Of a DNA stretch of 64,000 nucleotides, positions 1 through 10,673 are shown piece after piece. The stretch is from Chlamydoabsidia padenii. Taxonomy: Eukaryota > Mucoromycota > Mucoromycetes > Mucorales > Cunninghamellaceae. The stretch spans positions 868,001-932,000 of the forward strand of contig JAIWND010000006.1 in the NCBI GenBank assembly GCA_025330725.1. Reading direction: 5' to 3'. The notes under the pieces are model-generated. The model had not been told where the DNA came from, ran no database searches, and saw only the letters and a list, made by a program, of their open reading frames with translations. Position numbers and translations under genes: made by a program. Within the stretch, counting starts at the first letter, position 1; every line of letters begins with the position of its first letter.

Positions 1-2
1 AA

Positions 3-224
3 CATCCTAAAGCTATGAATGAAAAGAAAAATGATCGACGCCATTTTATACGAGGGATCATTCAAGATGCAAAAGAAAAAAATCAAAAGTGGTTTAAAAA
101 ACATCAACTAGACAAAGCCAGTAAAGAGGATCTTTCGGTTTCTACCATCTTCAATAACAATAAACTCGCCAAGCTGGTTAATGTGCTGATAAATCACTTT
201 TACTTTAAGAAGGGTAATATATAA
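3..224 (+). CDS. C-terminal end of an unrecognised protein (5' truncated)
   Basis: An open frame enters from the left edge of the window and stops at 222-224. About 73 codons are visible, rich in Lys, Asn and Phe, with a basic stretch RRHFIRGIIQDAKEKNQKWF. I do not recognise the family. A start at the internal ATG (position 15) is possible, but the frame is open upstream to the window edge, so this is more likely the last exon of a longer gene. The downstream sequence is AT-rich with AATAA-type signals. Confidence 0.45.
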   Translation, partial: HPKAMNEKKNDRRHFIRGIIQDAKEKNQKWFKKHQLDKASKEDLSVSTIFNNNKLAKLVNVLINHFYFKKGNI

Positions 225-764
225 CTTCTATGAATTGAGAGTACATATATTGATATGTACGAAAATATATCAAGGTAGTAATAGATGATGGCTCGTAAAA
301 GATGGTAATAAATAATATATACCTATTCAATTATATATCCGTAAGCATTGATCGGAGTTAGTTTGATCCCAGATTCACACCCCGCCTTCAAACATAACTG
401 TTTTATTTGATTGCTTTTGTATTAAAACAATGCCATTTGAGTATTAGATCAATTCAGTTGACCGAGAGAGAGAAAGAATCCATAGGTGTGAATACAATCC
501 TATCATTATCATGTAAACAGGTGACAATGCTAAACTTTGGTCCGAATGCATTATCAACCCCCGTATTTCAAATCCCGACATGAACAGATCAAACCATGTT
601 ATACATACATGAGACAAGTAGACTTTATTTTATTTTTGTAAACACATTTTTATTGGAGTGAGTATGCATAAGGCATCAAAGTATACAAAAGGGAAGGTGA
701 ATGAGAATGATAAAACAAAGGTGGGAGGGATGTAATAATAAAAAACAAGGGGTGGGTACCGCAT
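225..764. other. Intergenic region, convergent gene ends
   Basis: This lies between the end of the truncated plus-strand gene and the stop codon of RPS16 on the minus strand. It has no ORF of note. It holds one exact reverse copy of the recurrent promoter-type motif at 567-577 and the 3' untranslated part of RPS16. Confidence 0.5.
567..577 (-). promoter_or_regulatory. CGGGATTTGAA motif, exact copy
   Basis: TTCAAATCCCG on the plus strand. This copy lies between two converging genes, so it is one of the few not obviously next to a start codon. Confidence 0.4.
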
Positions 765-1425
765 TTAACGGTAAGACTTTTGGAAACGAGCACGGGCACC
801 TGGACCACCAAACTTCTTGGGTTCGCAACGACGAGGATCGGCAACGAGAAGAGTACGGTCGTATTGGACGAGAATTTCCTTGATTTCCTTCTTGGCAGCT
901 TCGTCAACGTACTTTTGGTAAAAGGCAACAATAGCCTTGGCAAGAGCTTGACGGATAGCGTAGATTTGAGAGGTGTGACCTATATAGTGAGAAGAGTAAA
1001 CGTGGTGAGTTGACTATATCATAAAGTTCCTTCTTCCCCCCCCTTTTTTTTTGTTATAAATGACTTACCACCACCTTGGACGCTAAGACGGATGTCAACG
1101 TTGGAGAAACGTTCTTCACCGAGGAGAAGGACAACTTCGTAAACCTTGAATTTCAAGATTTCAGGTTCGAGGAGTTCAAGAGGAGAACCATTGACGCGGA
1201 TAAGACCACGTCCACGCTTGCAGTGAGCGACAGCAGTAGCGGTTTTCTATTGTAAAATATAAAAGGGAATGGGATCAGTATTAATGCCTATTTTATTGTT
1301 TCCCAGTCAGGTCGATTTCCCCCCCCAGACACACACAAGTGTCATCCCATGTCGAAGTATGCCGATGACTTGTTGTAATAATATTGCGACGTTACCTTGC
1401 GACCGAAGGTTTGAACGGCTTCCAT
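765..1425 (-). CDS. RPS16: 40S ribosomal protein S16 (uS9)
   Basis: Small-subunit ribosomal protein uS9, whose C-terminal tail reaches the decoding centre of the cytosolic ribosome. Three exons read on the minus strand: 1425-1396, 1246-1069 and 979-765, giving 140 aa. The protein starts [20 protein letters not shown], continues with the typical [16 protein letters not shown] stretch and ends with [11 protein letters not shown], the conserved uS9 tail. Introns use GTAAC/TAG and GTAAGT/TAG borders. The start codon matches the family start exactly. It is divergent from RPL28, with only 363 bp between the two ATGs, which suggests a shared promoter for two proteins needed in equal amounts. Confidence 0.97.
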
Positions 1426-1576
1426 ATCTAAAAAAGTAATGTCGTAAAAAGATGAGTATAATTATCGAAGGAAAGCATTGTCGAATATGGCGTCGGGAGG
1501 TGTGATGAGGTATATAGAACAACTACTGAGTAGTCTTATGGACAATAATAGTGATAGTAATAATAATAAAAGGGAA

Positions 1577-1605
1577 GATGGATGGATGGGATGGATGGAT
1601 GGATG
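1577..1605. repeat. (GGAT)n microsatellite
   Basis: An imperfect run of GGAT/ATGG units inside the divergent ribosomal-protein promoter. Confidence 0.7.
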
Positions 1606-1708
1606 TTAGTTTACCTGTAATGAGGGGGAGAGAAAAAAGAATGTGTAAAGAGGGGTTGAAAGAAGAGAAAGAAACCGAAATTCCGAGTCGAAATCGGCAT
1701 ATAAATAA

Positions 1709-1719
1709 TTCAAACGCCG
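1709..1719 (-). promoter_or_regulatory. CGGCGTTTGAA motif (sister form)
   Basis: TTCAAACGCCG on the plus strand, immediately after a TATAAATAA-like box and 70 bp before the RPL28 start codon. Confidence 0.5.
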
Positions 1720-1788
1720 TCTTCCCTCTTTGATTCCTTCCACCCACTTGAATTTGTTTTTTCCTTCTCTTTCCTCTAGTTATCAGAT

Positions 1789-2522
1789 ATGGTAAGTAAA
1801 GTCATCCATCCATGCATCCATCCATCATATACTCATCCTCTCATCGTTTTACTTATATAATAGCCTACTAGATTACATCACAACAGAAAGAAGCGTGGAC
1901 ACGTTTCTGCTGGTCACGGTCGTGTTGGTAAATATCAATCCCTCTTCCTCCCATTGTTAATGATTCAGACTTTCTCATACTAATGATTGACAAAACTATT
2001 TTTTGATTTTGAAATATAGGTAAGCACAGAAAGCATCCTGGTGGTCGTGGTCTTGCTGGTGGTCAACATCATCACCGTATCAACATGGATAAGTACCATC
2101 CTGGTTACTTTGGTAAGGTCGGTATGCGTACTTTCCACTTGAAGAAGAACACTCAATGGCGCCCTGTTGTCAACTTGGACCAAATCTGGACTTTGGCTGG
2201 TGAAGGTGTCCGTGAACAATACAAGAACACTGAAAAGGTTCCTGTCGTTGATGCTCTCCAAAACGTAAGTGGTCTAATTTAGTTTTGAGAATGTCATACT
2301 CACACTTTCTTTTTATGTGATATAGGGTTACGGTAAGGTCTTGGCCAAGGGTCGTCTTGCTCAACCTGTCATTGTCCGCACCCGATTCGTCTCTCGCCGT
2401 GCTGAAGAAAAGATCAAGGCTGCTGGTGGTGGTAAGTGAACATACTTGTTACGATCTGCATATATATTTGGACTAACACCTTTTCTTTTATTCTTCTTCT
2501 AGTTGTCGAACTTGTTGCTTAG
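1789..2522 (+). CDS. RPL28: 60S ribosomal protein L28/L27a (uL15)
   Basis: Large-subunit ribosomal protein uL15. Five coding exons: 1789-1791, 1864-1927, 2020-2264, 2326-2431 and 2503-2522, giving 145 aa. The first coding exon is only the ATG; the second starts [20 protein letters not shown], matching the family N-terminus. The hallmark [13 protein letters not shown] and [16 protein letters not shown] stretches are intact. All introns have GTAAGT-like donors and TAG acceptors. A polyadenylation-like AATAATAAA follows the stop. It is transcribed away from RPS16. Confidence 0.97.
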
Positions 2523-2801
2523 ATGTATTTTATTTGTTTTAATAATAAAAGTGCTATCATTTACTAAACACGACTATATTCCTTAATGTGTATTTATATT
2601 GTGGGGTGTGATTGATATCATGTCTGGGCATCAGCATGATATAAAGGGAGGTGGGGAAGTGTGGATACAGTGGATCGTTGGATGTATGATTCAACAATGG
2701 TATTATTTTTTATTTATTCGTTCAAAAAAGGATTTAAAACAACAAAGACTATAACTAAATACTAGTAAACCAATGAAAGAGGTAGGACTAATGATTTGAC
2801 A

Positions 2802-3957
2802 TCAATGATTGTGCTTGTGATGCTTTTCTTCTTGATGTTCATTGTATTCATGAGTGACAAAGGCGCCAACCCCAAGGGCAGCAGCAGCACCAAGACCAAT
2901 TTTCTAAAAAGTAAAAAGTAAAAAAAAAAAAACACCCCCGATTAGTATACCATATTATTGCCAATGTTTCCACTTACCATCCAATCAGTCGACTTTTCCT
3001 TTTCCTTGTTATCCTTTTGTCCTTCATTCATTTGACCTGGTTGTGGAGTACCGGGCATAGGTAAACTGCCTTGTGGAGAGTAAGGCGAAGATGGGTAAGC
3101 AGGAGGGTTATTGGAAGAAGTAGCAGGTGGTGTAAAAGGAGGCGGATTACCAGTACCATAATTCGCAGGAAGAGGTTGTTCAGGACCCAGAGATGAATAA
3201 GAAGATTGACGATCAGGTTGAGTATAATAAGGTTGTTGTTGTTGTTGTTGCTTTTCTTGAGGGTATTCATTGTTGGCAAATGATCCAGAATAGGCAGGAG
3301 GTCCTTGTTGGTTTTGCTTTTCAAGTCGAATCAATGCATGACCCACAGTAGAAGTACCATTAGATGAATGAATAGGAACCCATACTTCATCGAGTCGTTG
3401 ATTTTGATACAATACAGGGTTCAGGTCGAAGCTTCCTTGGCCAATCACTCCAGGATCATTGGGGTTTTCATTGACAATTTCCAGGTATAATTTCGTGTTG
3501 CCTTCCGGAATAGGTCTAGATATATATATATAAAGGTGGGTCAGTGTTGGGTTTCCTTTTTTTAATATCACACAAGGGCTGAAGCCATATTTCATCTTCA
3601 ACCCTTACAAAATGACTACTTACACTATCAAAGTCTGATTCCATTGAGGTTCTGGGCCTTGCTGAGTTTGTGTTCGATGCTTGTCAGATACATTGATATA
3701 ACAACCCAAGAAGACATTGACATCTACAGCAAGTGAAGATTAGTGAGTCCATCCATTCATACCAGTATCTTCTTTTTTTTTTTTTTCTCTCTGTGTATAT
3801 CTTACTTTTGAAGCCGTTTTCAGCCAGACCACGGATGGTAACTATAAAGACATCATGATACAAAAAAGGACAAGATGAATCAGTATCAGTAAAGAGAATA
3901 ACGATAACAATGATATTTGGTATTACCTGCAGTCACTTGAAGATTTCCAAGAGTCAT
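2802..3957 (-). CDS. C2-domain protein with proline-rich and His-rich tail
   Basis: Predicted calcium/phospholipid-binding C2 protein of 268 aa. Exons on the minus strand: 3957-3927, 3841-3806, 3723-3624, 3515-2978 and 2903-2802. Residues 1 to about 130 form a C2 domain (MTLGNLQVTAVTIRGLAENG at the start, then DKHRT and PQWNQTL strands). Residues 130-235 are low complexity, rich in Pro, Gln, Tyr and Ser with a poly-Gln run. The last exon has a Gly/Ala segment (IGLGAAAALGVGAF) and ends HEEK-like with many His. This layout resembles fungal C2 proteins linked to membrane or septum work, but the exact role is not known to me. The usual Asp ligands for calcium are only partly visible. Confidence 0.85.
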
Positions 3958-4106
3958 ACTGAGGAGTATATAGTGGGTATGTAAAAAAAAAAAAAAAAAA
4001 AAGAAAGAAGTAAAAGAAAGAAGAGTGAGAAAAATTGAAAGGACCTAACGTCCCTTTTAGCTTTTCTATTTTTGGCTCTCCTCTAATAACGCCAAGGCCT
4101 GGAGAA

Positions 4107-4117
4107 TTCAAATCCCG
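4107..4117 (-). promoter_or_regulatory. CGGGATTTGAA motif, exact copy
   Basis: TTCAAATCCCG, 150 bp upstream of the start codon of the minus-strand C2 gene. Confidence 0.5.
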
Positions 4118-4478
4118 TTATATCAAGCCACATGTTTCTTCCCGATTACGTTGCATACATGAGATTGTGGCAACATGAAAACAGTAGTATGTATAATGCT
4201 TTTCTGAATATCGGAGATGGATGGTTGATATTTATAGATTTCCTTTTTCCTTTTTTTTTTTTTTTTTACGAGAGAGCCCCATTCGTCCATACATACCACC
4301 ATGATCATATAACTTTGAATGGCCGGTTTGCTAAACTAGTTTTGAACTCGATCAAAGATGATTCAAAACGCTAAACAATGCTTTCACCGAGCCAATCAAT
4401 AAAGAGTGATGTAGCATATGCAATTCTTTACCGTGGCTGACAACTACTTTTATGTATCGATCTTATTATTAAGCTCAG

Positions 4479-4490
4479 CGGGATTTGAAT
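4479..4490 (+). promoter_or_regulatory. CGGGATTTGAAT motif, exact copy
   Basis: This lies 121 bp upstream of the ATG of the weak ORF at 4600. It is the best sign that something may be transcribed there. Confidence 0.45.
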
Positions 4491-4599
4491 ATTCCTTTTT
4501 TTGAGTTTCTGGGAGTAAAATCGTCATGTTCGCTTCTTTTCTCTTCTCTCTCTTCTAATTAATCGTCAAACCAAACACACCAACATCTCTCACCAACTA

Positions 4600-4833
4600 T
4601 GTATTCTTTGAAAAACGACCTCTATGTATGTTTGTATCAATGGTGGATCCTCTTGCGCTAAAGGGGTGAAAGACGTGGTGAAAAGTATGCAATCAAGCTG
4701 GTCTGTCCGTTATTCCAAAGATGATTCAACTCACAAGTATAACAAGCATCTCGGTCCTAACAGTTTTATGGTGATTTTTACTATTAAGGAGACTACTTAT
4801 CAGGTAAATAAAAAGGAAAAGAATTCATGTTAA
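4600..4833 (+). CDS. Doubtful small gene or gene fragment
   Basis: An ATG at 4600 lies downstream of an exact motif copy and a pyrimidine-rich leader, but its own frame is short. A second frame from 4624 is open for 69 codons and contains a protein-like stretch, WSVRYSKDDSTHKYNKHLG, ending at a GTAAAT donor-like site (4804). Splicing between the two frames or to a downstream exon near 4870 is possible, but I could not build a convincing model. I do not recognise a family. It may be a gene relic. Confidence 0.2.
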
Positions 4834-5886
4834 TTCAAAGCAGCCATACTAATCTATTATTTTAACATAGCGTCTTGCCTTTAGGGAACTTTTATAGAAT
4901 GAATGGTAGACTTTTAAAATGTCCTCGACACTATTTATTGCACCAAGTTAAAAAAAAAAAAAGGGGGGGGAAGAGGAACAGGAATGAACATACTAACAAT
5001 GCGATTATCCTATCCATACAAAGTATTTCGGTTTATGTTTAGGTCTCTATGTTGTGTGGCTTCTCTGGCGGAAGTCGGTGCTACTCTATCATGGTCTTTG
5101 CTCAAGTGGTTGATTTGCCATTATTATGATGCCTCGAAGCTTACGACTCAATAAGTGGACAAACTCTTTTACCTTTACCTATGCTACTAGACCAGTATAA
5201 TCTTATCAATGTTTTTATTTTTATTTTTACCATATCACCAACCTTAGTTTACATTAGTACAATAGTTTTAATAAATTCATTCAAGTAAACTTGATGATGA
5301 TGATGATGATGAAAATCACCCTTTTGACCTGTATTCTATTTGTAGCTTTGGTAGTTGAACATGTTATGTAATTTGTATTAAATTCTCGACTATCTTTATG
5401 TATGCGTGCAGTGTAGCCATTAAAATTGATGTTTATTGATAGGATCAACAAACAAACGGAAATGGGGCTACCGTTTGCTGTATCGGGTTTCCAAATCTGT
5501 GTTTTTGCATAAAGTCGGCTTCTGAAAATAAAAAGTGCCTTGATAATCTTCAGGCACATGTATGAAACAAATACAAAAGTTCACATTGAAATGATAGTCA
5601 TCTACACACGCTGTACATGATACATGACCCTTTGATTTATTTTCGGCATTTGAATTGTGTAGACGGGATGATGGAGTAATACAAAAACACATAACAAGTG
5701 CGATTAAATACAAAGCCATTGAGTACTAGATGACGATAAAAGCGCTAACTAAATACAAGTTCAAACGAAAAAAAAAATGGGATGTGCAATTAATAGAAAG
5801 GGGTAGTGTAGTTTTTCTTTAGCAAGCATAGTAATGATCAGTTTGTCTATGAAGAAAGGAAAGAATACAAAGAGAGGGAGAGGGAA

Positions 5887-8149
5887 TCATATTTTTACAA
5901 AGACACCAGGTTTCAGCTTGAATTTGAGAAAGATGGTGACCATCGCCGAGAAAACAAAGGCCAATCCAGTGAACATTTGTTGAGCGAAAAATGAGTTTTT
6001 ATCAGTTGATGTTTGAATAGCACCCGCTAATGATGGGCCCAAACGTGCAGCAGTCAAAGAGAAAAGATACAGTGAGATACCTGAAGGGTATCGCTCCATT
6101 CCAGTAATAGCAGCTGTAATGGGTGCCACTATATATAAAGATAAAAGATTAATTCATGCACATTTTCTTTTTTTTCGGAGTCGGGATTTAAACATTTACT
6201 TACATAAAGAAAACACAGCCCCACTCATGAATCCATAAGTTACAATAAAGATCATCAATGTTACATAGGAAGTAGCAAATGTCCATATAAACAATGAGCT
6301 CATGCCACAGACAAACAAAAAGATAATATCAATGTTGACCACCCCGACCTGATCACCAATGTAACTATCAAAAAAAAAAAAAGTTGAGTTGGTTTGATTT
6401 CGTGCATTATGATTCTTTTTTTTTCATACCCAGATGCTATTCGACCAATTACATTAACTGCAGAAAAAACCGCTACCAACAATGATCCCTGAGCTGGTGT
6501 TAATCCCAATTTGGTTGCATGTGCTATAAAGTAGACAAATATCTATAAGCATACTTTTTATAGGCAATCAATGGTTGACTTACATGGTAAAAAGAAGGCG
6601 GGAATGAAATAGGCCATCATACTCAAGTTACCAGCAATGCACCAGATAATGAACTTGGTGTCCTTGCAAATACTAAAGTCGATTATGTCTTTCCATCTAA
6701 TTGCGGGCTTCTTAATCATAGTAGAGTCTTCAATTGTTTTCTTTTTTTCTTTTTTTTCTTTCAGCAGGATGGTGGAGAGTAAACTGATGGCAAAAGAGAT
6801 GATCCCCAAAACACGGTAACACCTATGGTCGGAGTTAAATAGGAGGTGTAAAGTTGCATGAATAAGCCATTTTCTCAGCTTAAAGATAAAACTTACCACG
6901 CCCCACCAAGGTTTTCGTTTAGTTCATTCATCAGAAATGGCATGATTAAACCACCAATACCAGATCCACTCACCATCACACCCATCGCAAATCCTCGCCG
7001 TTTATTAAACCATTGCGGGGAAAGGGACATAGACACCTATATTGAGGGGAAAGGACAAGGTTAGTCTTTTTTTTTTCATGGTTGAAATATAAATGACGCC
7101 ACAATCAAAGATTTTCTTTTCTCTTACAATGTATAATAAAGCAGATCCAATGCCATGTATAAAACTTTGAGTTATGTAAAGATGCCATACCTAGATCACA
7201 AAAAAAAAATGCGGGATTTGAATTTTATTTTATTTTTTTCATTTCCCCGCTTTACCTCTACCGAGAAACTCGCCAAGATGAGACCAAGGGATATGAGAAT
7301 GGTACCCAGAAGAAGAACCCATCGAGGTCCGATTGCCGAAGTTAACATTTGTGTGATTGGACCCATCAGACCACAAAAACTGAACCCGATGGTGCCAACA
7401 AAAGATAATTGAGTAGAATCCACAGCACCTTTGAATACCTGTCGGTCATAATAATCTTGCATGATCCCTGTGTAACATGGAAAAAAGAGTGAGAAATTAA
7501 GGTACGAATTCAGGAGAGAAAGGAGTGGAGAGAGGAAATATATTCTGATGTATATTCTTACCCCTATTATCGTATGGGACAAGAGAAAAAAAAAGTTGAA
7601 TGACCCAAAGGAGAGTGACGGGTAAGATGAAAAGAGGAGATGAATACACTTTTGTCCTTGATCATTATAATGATATAAATGCTTACCAGCTAGACAATGT
7701 ACACATACTGATAGCCTGAGCAAGAAATCCACCTAACAATATAAACCATCGATATGGATCTTCTTTTTCGTCATCATCATCATCATAGTCCAGTTCCCTA
7801 TTAGCTGGTTCAATACCAATAGTTACTGGTTTCTCTTGCTTTTTTGCAAGGTAGCCTGAATCTGCTAGTTTAGACAACAACAATCGATACACTAAAATAG
7901 CAACATGACAAAAAAAAAAAAGGAAAGTTCAATGTCAATCGGAATGTTTTCATGATCTTGTGATAAATGTCATTGGTCGATCCTTCGGTGGCGGGATTTC
8001 AATCCTGCATGAATGATTTTTTTTTTCTACGCCTTACATTTTGAGTGTGCCACAAGAGTACTGTCAAGTGTGGTATGACTCTCGGGATAAAGAGTAGTGG
8101 CATCGTCTTCATTTGTTGTAGTATGGGATAGATTTGCATTAGAGCTCAT
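5887..8149 (-). CDS. Major facilitator superfamily transporter, monocarboxylate-like
   Basis: Plasma-membrane-type MFS carrier resembling the fungal monocarboxylate transporter branch; the substrate is not deducible. Ten exons on the minus strand: 8149-8038, 7891-7687, 7563-7562, 7467-7256, 7190-7128, 7036-6897, 6822-6584, 6523-6430, 6364-6204 and 6128-5887, giving 489 aa. A hydrophilic N-terminus with an acidic DYDDDDDEKEDPYRW run leads into TM1 (FILLGGFLAQAISM). Family landmarks are SSWGIMQDYY after TM1, FNKRRGFAMG after the third pair of helices, and NVIGRIASGYIGD in the second half. The 2-nt third exon is inferred from frame: without it the conserved W-G-I-M-Q segment cannot be read. Promoter-type motif variants sit upstream (8207) and in introns 1, 4 and 9. 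Confidence 0.88.
7212..7223 (+). promoter_or_regulatory. CGGGATTTGAAT motif, exact copy inside an intron
   Basis: Located in the intron between the VE-ending exon (7256) and the exon at 7190 of the MFS gene. Variant copies are also in introns at 7992 (CGGGATTTCAAT) and 6182 (CGGGATTTAAAC). Confidence 0.4.
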
Positions 8150-9574
8150 TGTAAAGGATAGAGATTGTGTAAAGTAAGAAAAAAAGAATGGGGTGTCTCC
8201 CTTGGTGTGCGGGGTTTGAAAAAAGAAGAAAGAGAAAAGTAAGGAAAAGACAGAAAAGAAAAAAAGACAAAGTATATATAGGTGTTTGGAAAATGTTTTT
8301 TTTTTGTTTTTCTTGTTTAAGACTAGGTGAATGTACCAGTTTCTTCTTCTAGTCACTTTTTTCCGGTTGGCCCACAGTTTTTATACTAATTATAATTCTG
8401 CAAACAAGGAGGTTGCTAGAAAAGGGGTAAAAGAGAAAAAGGAAGTTTGATGCTTATCAATGGATAGGAATCATCCCACATCTGTCATCTTTATTGCTAT
8501 TTCATTCTATTAACCAAATTTCAACCCATCCACCCTCTTCTTTTTGCATTAATGTTCCATCGGCATCATTAATGTAACCGAGGTTTATCACCGTAAGTCT
8601 ATCTTTGTGTGATGTCCTTTTATGGTTTAGATCGAGGAGACATGGTTATTAAGAGGGACGTCGATCTCTCCCGTCCATGACTCCTCAATACATATCTATG
8701 TACGAGTAAAGATTAAAGTCTCCACCCAAGCGATTTAGATTCAGGCGAAGAAGAAAAAAACAAAGAAAAGTGAAAATACCTTTGTATTTTCCATTCTTCT
8801 CCACCAATTTAAATACAAACACAATATGATATCGTCGAGAAAAAGAAAAGAAAAATAAAGTAGTCGATGATGATGATGATCATGCATGAACTGAGGAGTG
8901 AAGATGCAGTTTGATAATGAAGGACACACGTTATGTACTTTACTAGAGTAATCATCATGATACAACCATACCATGGAGGCAGAAAGCAACAAACAATGAA
9001 TGCCTAAAGTACAGAAATATGTCCAATCAATATTCTCGAGGTTTCGTCACGTCGATCTACCCCTGTAGTGGTGATTTTTTTAATTAGAACTCACATGCCG
9101 GTCAATTTCAAATTCCGACAAATTCATGCATGAAGTCATCGAGCGGATGCGTTTGCGAATACATAGCAGATGGGTAACAAATAAAAGGTCAATATGCATA
9201 TAAAACATTGAATTAAGAGCATGGATGATATATTGACTACCATTCCTTTATACTTTATTGAGATTCGCCTGTCTCCGTCATCATGTCCTGTCTTTCTTTT
9301 CTGATGTATCTGATAACACTATTCGATCCAGAATACATCATATGGAAACATTTTTATATTACTACATCATAGTCTTACCATACAAAGAAAATGCAATGAT
9401 TGGCAAGAGCAAATTATCATCAAAGCTTTTATTATACATACAATACACATCCTAATTGACACAACACAATGGTTTTTTTACTTTTATTGGACATTAAACA
9501 GACTAATCTAAATGCCTAACTATACTAGTATCATATGGTTTAGCGATGTTGTTGGTACTTGTTCCCAGGTTGTT
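8150..9574. other. Intergenic region upstream of the MFS gene
   Basis: No supported gene. It contains CGGGGTTTGAA-like sequence about 60 bp upstream of the MFS start, a (GAT)n tract near 8866, and a TTTCAAATTCCG variant near 9108. Short ORFs at 8741-8992 and 9258-9455 lack protein-like composition. Confidence 0.45.
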
Positions 9575-10320
9575 ATTTGATATGAAGTCCATCGAGCTTG
9601 TTACCAGCCAATGTAGTTGAAGAGGTGCAGGTTATCACTCTTTCTATTTGGTCCACATAGATCACAACTTGTTTGTTTGACTGGCCTCCTATCCAACCAT
9701 TGAAAAAAAAAAAAGGAGAGTTAGTTGTATCCCCTGTTTTTCTTTACATCCACCTTTTCTTCCGGTATACATATCCGTGGAGGACTAACCACGCGACCCA
9801 CCATATCTATTAAGAGGTCCCAATAACATGACATCGTCATCATTTAAGCCCTGGGGCATTGATCCTTGCTTTGTTTCGACATGTGTATTGATTCTAACCG
9901 CATTATCCTTGAATGCAATGATGCCACATCAATGTTGTCCGATTTACCAGATGACCAAAGCGGGAGAGCCTGGTCGTACTTCAATGCGCATTTATTGAGA
10001 TACGTCACCACTATTTGATGCCAATGTGATTCCAAGTTGGGTACTGCGGAGACTAGTATCGTTTTTGTATGAGGATCCATCGTGGGTGACTGCTGGCTTC
10101 GTTGCTGTTGTGTTTTTAAAAGAGTACATTTTGCGTGATTGTTGTTGCATTTGGCCTATAGTTGTATTGGTGAAAGTGATTAGTTTAATTGTCGTGGGTT
10201 TTATGTATCTCATCTTACCTACAAGATGACACCGGCATGGACCTTCTTTTGTGTAATAACATCCGCACCCCAAGTAGAATACTTACCAGTAGATTCCAAG
10301 TAAAAATACTGACCACCAAG
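9575..10320 (-). pseudogene. Decayed coding region, unknown protein
   Basis: Several minus-strand stretches look like real protein but do not join in one frame. From high to low coordinate: a piece with TGKYSTWGADVITQKK (about 10310-10225, closed by TAG); a piece with MYSFKNTTATKPAVTHDG (about 10160-10030); a piece with WHQIVVTYLNKCALKYDQAL (to about 9920); then, shifted by one base, IIAFKDNAVRINTHVETKQG and MPQGLNDDDVMLLGPLNRYG (to about 9790); and, after a possible intron, QVVIYVDQIERVITCTSSTT to a stop near 9575. The frame shift near 9920 and the in-frame stop suggest a broken gene. An unusual intron set could also explain parts of it. I do not recognise the family. Confidence 0.4.
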
Positions 10321-10673
10321 TTAATCTTTGTTATTGAGGTAGATGGTTTTTGCCGTCAAGGAATATAAAAGTTGTGTTTTGAGATTTGGTGCCAAGAGTC
10401 AAAAGTTCATTTGCCTGTTGAAAGTACAAAGATTTGGTAAAACGGATAAAACGGAGATCATTGTTGTTTTATTCAAAATATCAGGAGGAGTACAAGAGAA
10501 TGAGTCAGGTGAAGGGAAGATTGTATGAGTGTAAAGTAATGGAAAGAAAGACGAGAGTGGGAAATTCGCGCGTTTGTAAGGAATTGCCAGGCGCACGGGA
10601 TTTTGGTATTCGGCGTTTGAAAATGAAGGAACATTCCATCTAGAAAAAATAAAAATACTCTTCGTCGCAAAGG

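Larger units (their letters stand above)
1426..1788. promoter_or_regulatory. Bidirectional ribosomal-protein promoter
   Basis: A 363-bp head-to-head spacer between RPS16 (minus) and RPL28 (plus). It contains a GGAT-type microsatellite (about 1577-1605), a TATAAATAA box at about 1700-1708 and, directly after it, TTCAAACGCCG (1709-1719), the reverse form of the CGGCGTTTGAA motif. Pyrimidine-rich sequence follows up to the RPL28 ATG, as is common at fungal ribosomal-protein transcription starts. Confidence 0.6.
3958..5886. other. Intergenic region with motif copies and a weak ORF
   Basis: A 1.9-kb stretch between the C2 gene and the MFS gene. It holds exact promoter-type motif copies at 4107-4117 and 4479-4490, poly-A and poly-T runs, and a short (GAT)n tract near 5292-5311. 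The only possible coding trace is at 4600-4833, listed separately. Short ORFs on both strands at 4123-4374 overlap each other and look like chance. Confidence 0.5.

Noticed and set aside
4123..4374. Overlapping plus and minus ORFs after the C2 gene
   Set aside because: Both are short, contain homopolymer-coded runs and have no consistent splice partners.
7196..7732. A 178-codon continuous minus-strand frame in the MFS gene
   Set aside because: It reads through introns. The first and last thirds are in different frames relative to the protein, and the middle is Phe/Leu-rich intron sequence.
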